A DNA stretch of 7,668 bases from Candidatus Profundicultor aquiphilus (GTDB lineage Bacteria; Atribacterota; Atribacteria; Atribacterales; Caldatribacteriaceae), in the NCBI GenBank assembly GCA_013314795.1, contig JABUEZ010000095.1, positions 1 to 7,668 of the forward strand. The letters run 5' to 3'. Position numbers and translations under genes: made by a program. Below the pieces are notes generated by a model. It saw only the letters and a list, made by a program, of their open reading frames with translations, had not been told where the DNA came from and ran no database searches. The first letter of the stretch is position 1; every line of letters begins with the position of its first letter. Below, one piece after another: positions 1 through 5,300 of this stretch.

Positions 1-190
1 ACAGGTCATCTTTGGGGGTGGAGTGAGCGAAGGGGGCGAATTTTTTCTGGGCCTTGTGGAGCGGGCTTATCGGGAGTATCTCCTTCACCCTGAAGGCGCA
101 CCGGCGCTATCACTGGGAAAGTTTCGGGGGAAAGCGAGTGTCATGGGTGCGGCGGCCCTTCCTTTCCTCAAAATGGGGTCTCTCCTTTGA
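1..190 (+). CDS. ROK-family protein (sugar kinase or repressor), C-terminal fragment
   Basis: This is the last 62 codons of a plus-strand gene whose start lies left of the window. The first complete codon is at base 2 and the TGA stop is at 188-190. The translation opens with Val-Ile-Phe-Gly-Gly-Gly-Val-Ser-Glu-Gly-Gly-Glu-Phe (5-43), the conserved glycine-rich segment near the C-terminus of ROK proteins (usual form: I-GGGVS-aGE). It then has an amphipathic helix and ends with Leu-Gly-Lys-Phe-Arg-Gly-Lys-Ala-Ser-Val-Met-Gly-Ala-Ala-Ala-Leu, matching the ROK consensus LGNDAGviGAAaL. Both motifs are in the right order and spacing, so the family is fairly secure. Whether it is a glucokinase, another sugar or amino-sugar kinase, or a NagC/XylR-type repressor cannot be told, because the ATP, substrate and zinc motifs and any DNA-binding domain are outside the window. 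The usual Asn-Asp before the Ala is replaced by Lys-Phe-Arg. The 3' end overlaps the 3' end of convergent pbpC by 23 bp. Confidence 0.8.
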   Translation, partial: QVIFGGGVSEGGEFFLGLVERAYREYLLHPEGAPALSLGKFRGKASVMGAAALPFLKMGSLL

Positions 191-2360
191 GGGCAAGGGA
201 TGGGTACCCCACTTCGATGGTGACGGTGTCGGTGTTCCCGGAGGGCGAGGAAGCGGTGATGGTGTGGGTTCCAGGAGAGAGGGTGACAAAGAGAGAAGCC
301 CCTCTTTTGCTTTTCCCCACAAATTCCCCGTTGACAAACCAGTATACCTCGTTTTCCTTGGTCTCGGCCCGGAGGGGGAGGCGCAAACTCCGGGTAAGGG
401 GGTTAGGAAGATAACGTTTCCCATCTGCGGGGGAGGCGATGGTAAGAGGCGAGGTGCAATTTGGAGTGGGCAAAGACACCCTCTGCTCTTCCAGGAAGAG
501 GCTCAGTTCCTTGGGCCAGAGGGTAACGACCTGCCCGTTTTGGAAGCGGTGGAGATCGCAGATTTCCAACCTCGATACCCCTTTGGTGAAGGGAGCTTTA
601 CTGCGGTTCTGGCAGGCCGGTGAGGGAAGTTTTCCGGAGATGGAGCATACTTCCCGCCATTCGATGGTGTCCGGGGGGGTGTACCAGGTACTTTTGCTCT
701 GGCTGAGTTTCTGCATGATTTTGACCGCAAGTGGCGTGGCGGTTTGCAATCCTACCAGCTCCTGGTGGGGAGTCCCACGGGGGTCCCCATACCAGACCAC
801 CACGGTGTAATCGGGGTTATAGGCCACGGTCCAGGCATCCCGCAGGCCATAGGAGGTGCCGGTTTTAAAGGCAAAAGGAGGGATGGAACCCTCTTCTTTG
901 TGGTAGAGGGGAAAGAACCTGGTGCGATCGGCTAAGATATCGGCAATAAGATAAGACGTGGCCTGGGAAAAAATGCGTTTTCCGGTTTGGGGTGGGGTCT
1001 TAAGTAAGAAACTCAGTTCGATGGCTTCTCCCTCTCGCGCCAGAGCCAGATACGCTCGAGCCATCTCTAAGGGGGTGGTTTCACATCCTCCCAGAATCAG
1101 CGCATCACCGTAGTAGTCCGGATTTTTGTTGATGTGGGTGAAACCGAGCTGTTGCAGGGTGGAAAGAAAAAGCGATGCGCCCACGGAACGCATGACCCGC
1201 ACCGCCGGAACATTGAGGGAGTAGGAGAGGGCCGTGCGGCAATTCACCGGGCCCCGGTAGCGTTCGTCGAAGTTGCGCGGAACGTATCCCCGCAGCCCCA
1301 GAGGGGTGTCGGCAAGAAGTGACGCAGGGGTGTAACGACCTTCTTCGAAAGCCAGAGCATAGGCAAAGGGTTTGAGTGCCGAACCCGGCGAGCGGGGGGC
1401 CTGAACGCAGTCCACCCAGTCTCCTTCTTCTTCGAACCGGGCGTTCCCCACGTAGGCGAGGACCTGGCCGGTTTTGTTTTCCACGACGAGGGCGCAGGCC
1501 GTCACTTCCTGAGGGAGAGTGGCGACGGCTTCTTTCATGGCCTTTTCCAGCCAGGTTTGGAGTTCAAAGGAAAGGGAGGAAAAAACCGGGGAGGGAAAAA
1601 GGGTGCGGAGGAGTTCGGTCGCATGGTAGGCGTACTGGGGAAATCCGGCCGGTTTGAGGGGGAGGGATTCCTTTGCGGCCACGGCGTATTCCATGGGGGT
1701 GATGACACCACGCTGGTGGAGGGCGTCAAGAAGTATCAGGCGTTTCCGTTGCGCCCGGTCGGGGTATTTATCGGGTCGGAGCCGCTCTGGCTCGGGAAGC
1801 ATGCCGATAAGGGTCACGGCTTCACCAAGGGAGAGATTCCTGGCATTTTTCCCAAAATAGAAGAGGGAAGCTGCTTCCACGCCCCGAATGTTTTTCCCCA
1901 GAGGTATGTGGTTGAGGTAGGCTTCAAGGATTTTTTCTTTGGAAAGATATTTTTCCAGCTTCAACGCCATGACGATTTCTTTCGCTTTCTGGACGAGGGT
2001 TCGCTTTCCCGGGTAGGTCATACGGATGAGCTGAGTGGTGATGGTGGAAGCACCGGAAACGATCCGTCGCTCTCTCAGGTTCTGGAATACGGCTCTCATC
2101 AGGGCCAGAAAGTCAAAACCCCGGTGGTGAAAGAAGCGACGGTCCTCGATTTCCACAGCAAGAAGCGGGAGCCACTTCCCCATGGCTTCGAGGGTTACCG
2201 GAAGACACCACTCCTCTTCTGAGGAAAGAAAGACCCGCAGAATTCTTCCCTCCCGGCTCAGCACCAGGGGTGAGGAAGGGTAGGAAAGAATTTTCTCCGG
2301 GTCCACCGAAATACTCTGGAAAAGAATCAACAGGAGAACAGGTGGTACAAGGCAAAGCAC
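168..2360 (-). CDS. pbpC: Penicillin-binding protein 1C, bifunctional transglycosylase/transpeptidase
   Basis: This 730-residue class A PBP would polymerise lipid II into glycan strands (GT51) and cross-link the peptides, acting outside the inner membrane. One N-terminal membrane anchor is seen at about residues 2-18. GT51 motifs: Glu-Asp-Arg-Arg-Phe-Phe-His-His-Arg-Gly (72-81, catalytic Glu72), Gly-Ala-Ser-Thr-Ile-Thr-Thr-Gln-Leu (103-111), and the Lys-rich/ILEAYLN segment to YFGK (125-171). Transpeptidase motifs: SxxK at Ser327-Ala-Leu-Lys330 in the context RSPGSALKPF, SxN at Ser381-Leu-Asn383, and Lys499-Thr-Gly501 followed by TSYGLRDAW, the form typical of PbpC. The Cys-containing linker (C572, C583, C601) and a BiPBP_C-type beta domain (about 637-717) complete the PBP1C layout; the length is close to that of E. 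coli PbpC. All catalytic residues are present. The start is GTG at 2360-2358, the only ATG/GTG/TTG in frame between the upstream in-frame TGA (2417-2415) and the membrane segment; it has an AGGTGG Shine-Dalgarno. It lies 23 nt after the macroglobulin gene, in the same operon. Confidence 0.95.
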   Translation of the reverse strand: MLCLVPPVLLLILFQSISVDPEKILSYPSSPLVLSREGRILRVFLSSEEEWCLPVTLEAMGKWLPLLAVEIEDRRFFHHRGFDFLALMRAVFQNLRERRIVSGASTITTQLIRMTYPGKRTLVQKAKEIVMALKLEKYLSKEKILEAYLNHIPLGKNIRGVEAASLFYFGKNARNLSLGEAVTLIGMLPEPERLRPDKYPDRAQRKRLILLDALHQRGVITPMEYAVAAKESLPLKPAGFPQYAYHATELLRTLFPSPVFSSLSFELQTWLEKAMKEAVATLPQEVTACALVVENKTGQVLAYVGNARFEEEGDWVDCVQAPRSPGSALKPFAYALAFEEGRYTPASLLADTPLGLRGYVPRNFDERYRGPVNCRTALSYSLNVPAVRVMRSVGASLFLSTLQQLGFTHINKNPDYYGDALILGGCETTPLEMARAYLALAREGEAIELSFLLKTPPQTGKRIFSQATSYLIADILADRTRFFPLYHKEEGSIPPFAFKTGTSYGLRDAWTVAYNPDYTVVVWYGDPRGTPHQELVGLQTATPLAVKIMQKLSQSKSTWYTPPDTIEWREVCSISGKLPSPACQNRSKAPFTKGVSRLEICDLHRFQNGQVVTLWPKELSLFLEEQRVSLPTPNCTSPLTIASPADGKRYLPNPLTRSLRLPLRAETKENEVYWFVNGEFVGKSKRGASLFVTLSPGTHTITASSPSGNTDTVTIEVGYPSLALKGETPF

Positions 2361-2373
2361 GTACCACCTGTTC
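2336..2373 (-). promoter_or_regulatory. Perfect 13-bp hairpin enclosing the pbpC ribosome binding site and start codon
   Basis: Bases 2336-2348 (GAACAGGTGGTAC) and 2361-2373 (GTACCACCTGTTC) are exact reverse complements, separated by a 12-base loop (2349-2360). In the minus-strand mRNA the 5' arm contains the AGGTGG Shine-Dalgarno of pbpC, and the GTG start codon is the first codon of the loop. The 3' arm lies inside the pbpC coding sequence. The stem starts 10 nt after the TAA of the upstream macroglobulin gene. The arms are seen directly. The regulatory role, sequestering the pbpC start until ribosomes finishing the macroglobulin open the stem, is inferred from the geometry. Confidence 0.6.
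2364..2369 (-). promoter_or_regulatory. Shine-Dalgarno sequence of pbpC
   Basis: On the minus strand AGGTGG ends 3 nt before the GTG at 2360-2358, and its AGG core lies 6 nt from the start codon. This is a good, slightly close ribosome binding site and it decides in favour of the GTG start. It lies entirely within the 5' arm of the 13-bp hairpin, where the complementary CCACCT of the 3' arm would mask it. Confidence 0.6.
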
Positions 2374-2383
2374 CATCGTTTTT

Positions 2384-5300
2384 TTACTCTCTCCGTATCA
2401 CCACGCTCCCCTCTTCACCGAGGGCCGAGATGGCCGGGTTGTACATGCACTCTGCTTTGACTTGAGGAATGGCAAATTTTCCGGCAGTAACGGCTCGTAC
2501 CGTGTAACGGTATTCAAAGGGTTCACGGAGAGTGGGTATAAAGAGAATCAATCGATCATCCCGGATCTCCAGGTGGAGTGGAGAATTTTCTCCTCCTTCT
2601 TCGTAACTGGCGCTGGTGGCAAGGCGGGGATTTTCGATCTCCAGGCCTCCGGGGAGTGGGTCGACAACAACCACATTGGAAAGCTCCTGCGCCGTTACCA
2701 CCTCAATGAGGACTTCCAACGTTTCCCCTCTTTTCACGTTTTGAAGGTCCTTGGGGTTACCGGTCGCGTCAAGATAGGTCCGTCTGATTTCTATTCCGTG
2801 CTGCCAGGGCTTTTGAGGGGTGAGCGGGAATCCGCTCACGTTCCACAGGTAAAAGAGTCTTCCTGAGACCTGATTCTCGATCTGGAAGGAGGAGGGGAGT
2901 TCGGCGATATCCATGGTCACTTTTTCTTGGTTCACGAACTGCCGGATTTCTCGACCGACCATATCGTAGATGGTGAAGGTGATATAGGGAAGGAAGGTTT
3001 GTCCTGCCAGGTATTCGCTGAGGGCCAGAACCAAGAAAGCACTTTCCTGGGTGGTTACGTATTCAGTCTGCGGAAGCAGTGCCCGGATACGGTTGGCGAT
3101 ATTGGTGGCCTGGGCCGAAGAGGGATCGAGTCGAAGCGCCAGAAGAAGTTGCAAAGCCAGTTTCCGCAGTGGCGATTCGTAGATGCCTCCGGTTTGAGGT
3201 GTGGTTTCCAGAGTCGGTGTGTACCCTCCGGCCAGTTCCAGGGCCACGTCCTTTTGTCCGGCTTCAGCGTAGGCAAGGGCAAGAAGGAGAAGCCCTGATT
3301 CATGAAGGAGCGTTCGCTGCTCGCGGAGGTGTTCCATCCAGGCCAGGGGTGCTTCACCCGCAAGGGCAAGAACATATGCGGCATAGGCCTGAGAGGACAG
3401 GAGGTTACGCAGGTACCATTCGTCTTCGGAATAGGGCTGGAGAGTCAGGAGAGTAAGGAGGAAGTTCCGGGCATCTTGCAGTGCTTCCTCCGGAACACTC
3501 CATCCGCGTCTTTTCGCTTCCTGCAGGAAATGGGTGGCGTAGGCAGAATCCCAGAAGCTACTCTGTGATCCACCCGGCCAGGGGCTGAAACCACCCTCAT
3601 AGGTCTGCATGGAGAGGATACGCCGGATGCGCCTTTCCATGGCGTTTCTGATTTCGCTTTCGTTGACAAGCAGTGGGTCAATTTCGCGCAGGAGGTCAGG
3701 GAGAAGGAGAAGTCCAAAGGCCGAAGAAACGGTCTGTTCCACACACCCATAGGGGTACTCAAAGAGGAAAGCAACCAGGCGGGTGAGATCGACTTTGGGT
3801 GATGGAGAAATGGTGAGATACCCCCGGGCACTTCCCGGAAGCCAGGCGGTCGGCAGGTCAACCCGCTTTCGCTCTGAAGGCTCTATCTTTCCTCCTCCGG
3901 AGAGGGTGATTCTCGGGGTAATCGGCCGGATGAGGAACGAGGCCCGGTCTTCCCGGGTGCCACCGGAAAAGAGAGTTTTCACCGTGACCATGCCTTCTCC
4001 CAGGAGGTCTTTGGCCTTGACGGGGATGACTTTCGTGATGCGTCCACCCGGGGCGACTTCCATGCTCATTTCCCTGGGGCCTTCGATTTCCAGGAGGCCG
4101 TTTTCGCTTACCATGACTTCCACGGTTTCGGTGTACTCAGACTGAGAGAAGACGGAAAGAGCGATCTCAAAGGTGTCACCTGGAGCCACGGCTTTGGGAG
4201 CCACTACCTCGGTGATCACCTTGTCTCTGCTCAGCACATCCTTTTCGCCAGAGCCAAATTGTTCTCCTTTCATGGCTACGGCCGTAAGTCGCAGGCGCCC
4301 GTCGAAATCGGGAATTGCAAACTGGGCTTCGGCCATTCCCTGGGCATTGGTTTTGAGAGTGGGCATAAAGAACGAAACAATCTTGAATGCCCGGGGTCGT
4401 AATGGCGCAAATTCTTCTGCCAGAAGCTCTGCTGCCTCTCCTCCGGCAGGGTGAAGAAGCGGTGTGGTGGTGAGTTCCGGAGTAATGAGGTCACTGTAGG
4501 GGTCGAAAGTGCCCACCATGAGCTGTCGTTTTTCGTTGAAGAACCCCCAGGGGTCAGGAGTCTTCTCGGCGGTGAGTTGCAAGAGTCCCACATCAACGAG
4601 GGCCAGCGAAAGTTCTACCCCGGGAACCGGATTCCCGACCTTATCCCGGACGGTGATTTTCACCGGAAGCGTGGTCTTGGGCCGGATGGCATCCGGAGCG
4701 TCAATGGTTACGGTAAGGCGCGTTGGTGTGCGGTCGAGGAACACGGGGATGGTTCCCAGAGCCCGCTGAGGAAGAGGTGTTTCCCCATCAGCTTTTCGCA
4801 CCATGGTCATGGAGCAATAGGCATTGGGACTCATCGCTTCGGTTACAGGAATGCTCACGGTACCTTTTCCGCTTTCTACCTCCATCACTTTCTGGAATAG
4901 TACCCGGTCGGTTTCCACGGTGATGAGGGCTTTTCCGGCAAACGGTGCCTGGTAGGTGATGAGGGCCTCTTCGCCGGGGAGATATGCCTTTTTGTCACTT
5001 TGCATGGTGATCCGGTCAAACAGGGCTTCCCCTTCGGGAAGGAATCCATATTTCCCGTAGACCAGGAAACGCTGAGTAGACGTGTTTCCTGATTCGGGTT
5101 CGGTGACTTCCAGGAGATATTCGCCATAGTCAGAGGGTGTGAATGAATATTTCCCCATTCCTTGAGAGAGGGAAAGCGACTCTTCTTTTTGCAGCGAGAG
5201 TTCTTCCTCGACCTTGTATCTCGTTTTCCCTTCACTTTCGGTGAGCACATAGTGACGGATGACCTGGTAGACCCGGATGGTGAGCGCAGGAATGCTTTCT

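Noticed and set aside
54..623. 189-codon plus-strand open frame near the left edge
   Set aside because: It conflicts with the ROK C-terminal frame (2-190) at its start and with the pbpC C-terminal domain after that; the translation has no recognisable features.
1557..2222. 221-codon plus-strand open frame opposite pbpC
   Set aside because: It is antisense to the GT51 domain, whose motifs are intact on the minus strand. Its translation is low-complexity, Gly/Phe/Lys-rich, with no recognisable domain.
2113..2376. 87-codon minus-strand frame starting at ATG 2376, between the macroglobulin and pbpC genes
   Set aside because: It has a possible upstream GGAG, but it runs out of frame through the start of pbpC and its product (Cys/Pro/Gly-rich) resembles no family. 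It is kept in mind only as a clue that the pbpC start deserves checking.
2270..2866. 198-codon plus-strand open frame across the gene junction
   Set aside because: It is antisense to the conserved C-terminal macroglobulin domain and has no motif support.
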